A stretch of DNA of 64,000 nt from Chrysomallon squamiferum (Eukaryota > Mollusca > Gastropoda > Neomphalida > Peltospiridae), in contig CM022671.1 of NCBI GenBank assembly GCA_012295275.1, forward strand, positions 9,535,212-9,599,211, read 5' to 3'. Both the position numbers and the translations under genes were made by a program. This document shows, piece after piece, positions 63,664-64,000 of the stretch (position 1 is its first letter; every line of letters begins with the position of its first letter). The notes under the pieces are model-generated. The model worked only from the letters and a program-made list of their open reading frames with translations, had not been told where the DNA came from and made no database searches.

Positions 63664-63948
63664 TTAGGGCCTTATTTTACATAAAATGCAGGGTAAACGT
63701 TTAAGTATTTCATCTGGGCCTGCTGAAGTATCATAAGCTCTATGTAGAGCAACCTGCAATTCTTCTATGGCAAAGGGCATGTTGTATACCTCAGCATTCC
63801 CAGATGAAATATTAATAGTCTGTTTTTCAGCCTTATCACATATGGATGTGAAATCATCTGTACTGAAAGAAGAATTATGGGAAAAGTTATCTGCCAACAC
63901 ATTAGCAATGTCTCTATTATTGACAAATGGTGTACAGTGTCGGTGCAT
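63664..63948 (-). pseudogene. LINE reverse transcriptase N-terminal fragment
   Basis: A 94-codon minus-strand frame reads NRDIANVLADNFSHNSSFST, then NMPFAIEELQVALHRAYDT and SAGPDEI. The last is the conserved (S/T)AxGPDxI block at the start of the LINE RT. Right after it the frame turns into unrelated sequence and stops at 63664. This marks the left side of the internal deletion. Confidence 0.85.
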
Positions 63949-64000
63949 TCCTTTACCTTGGTCCTTTAGATCCTATTCCACACAGATCTGATTGATGTTT

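Larger units (their letters stand above)
62661..64000 (-). mobile_element. LINE with RNase H, I/Nimb-like (copy B), internal deletion
   Basis: On the minus strand, from the window edge: an N-terminal RT segment (63948-63664), an abrupt change near 63600-63660, the post-RT segment (about 63590-63480), RNase H (63473-62990) and a 3' region with (TTTA)n. The RT core (the FLDL, GSP and FADD blocks) is missing between the first two parts, so an internal deletion has joined them. Order and sequence match copy A at 43.4-44.5 kb. The element continues beyond the right edge of the window. Confidence 0.8.

Overview
This window looks like repeat-dominated nuclear DNA from an animal, most likely an invertebrate. 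It is AT-rich. It has long (ATT)n, (TTTA)n, (GT)n and poly-A/T tracts, non-LTR retrotransposon fragments, and relics of mariner, piggyBac-type and hAT-type DNA transposons. I see no intact gene, no prokaryotic gene organisation and no RNA gene I can support. The mix would fit a mollusc such as a cephalopod, but nothing here proves that.

Layout. 1-560: microsatellites and a T-rich block. 450-3772: a decayed LINE on the minus strand, with the ORF1 end, endonuclease, reverse transcriptase and C-terminal region in separate frames, and an A-rich tail. 3773-13265: array 1, a two-tier satellite in which blocks of 40/42-bp minisatellite alternate with CTTT/TTTA-rich spacers. 13405-13500: remnants of array 1. 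13500-13975: a polypurine tract. 14594-17295: array 2, a related satellite carrying the same core sequence in the opposite orientation. 17296-17470: a relic of a protein-coding sequence. 17470-38460: array 3, a large satellite of roughly 45 monomers with a ~1.34-kb higher-order period.

From 38.5 kb on, the window is AT-rich non-coding DNA with old segmental duplications and scattered transposon relics. These are two related RNase H-bearing LINE fragments (43.4-44.5 kb and 62.7 kb to the right edge), an L1/Tx1-like LINE tail (48.4-48.95 kb), a TTAA-flanked MITE with nuclear-receptor-type half-sites (44.75-45.39 kb), a probable hAT MITE (50.8-51.1 kb), an internally deleted piggyBac-type element (55.78-56.66 kb) and a dead mariner with both inverted repeats (59.17-60.33 kb). 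The only candidate for a host gene is a possible terminal exon or pseudogene at about 51.85-53.2 kb, which I could not identify.

The genes here do not form a working pathway. The most interesting content is the satellite biology: two neighbouring satellites built from one ancestral core in opposite orientations, a precise 27-bp micro-inversion, nested higher-order periods, and a hairpin conserved across monomers of array 3. Most open frames in the arrays are by-products of periodic sequence. All homology statements come from reading motifs by eye; no database search was run.
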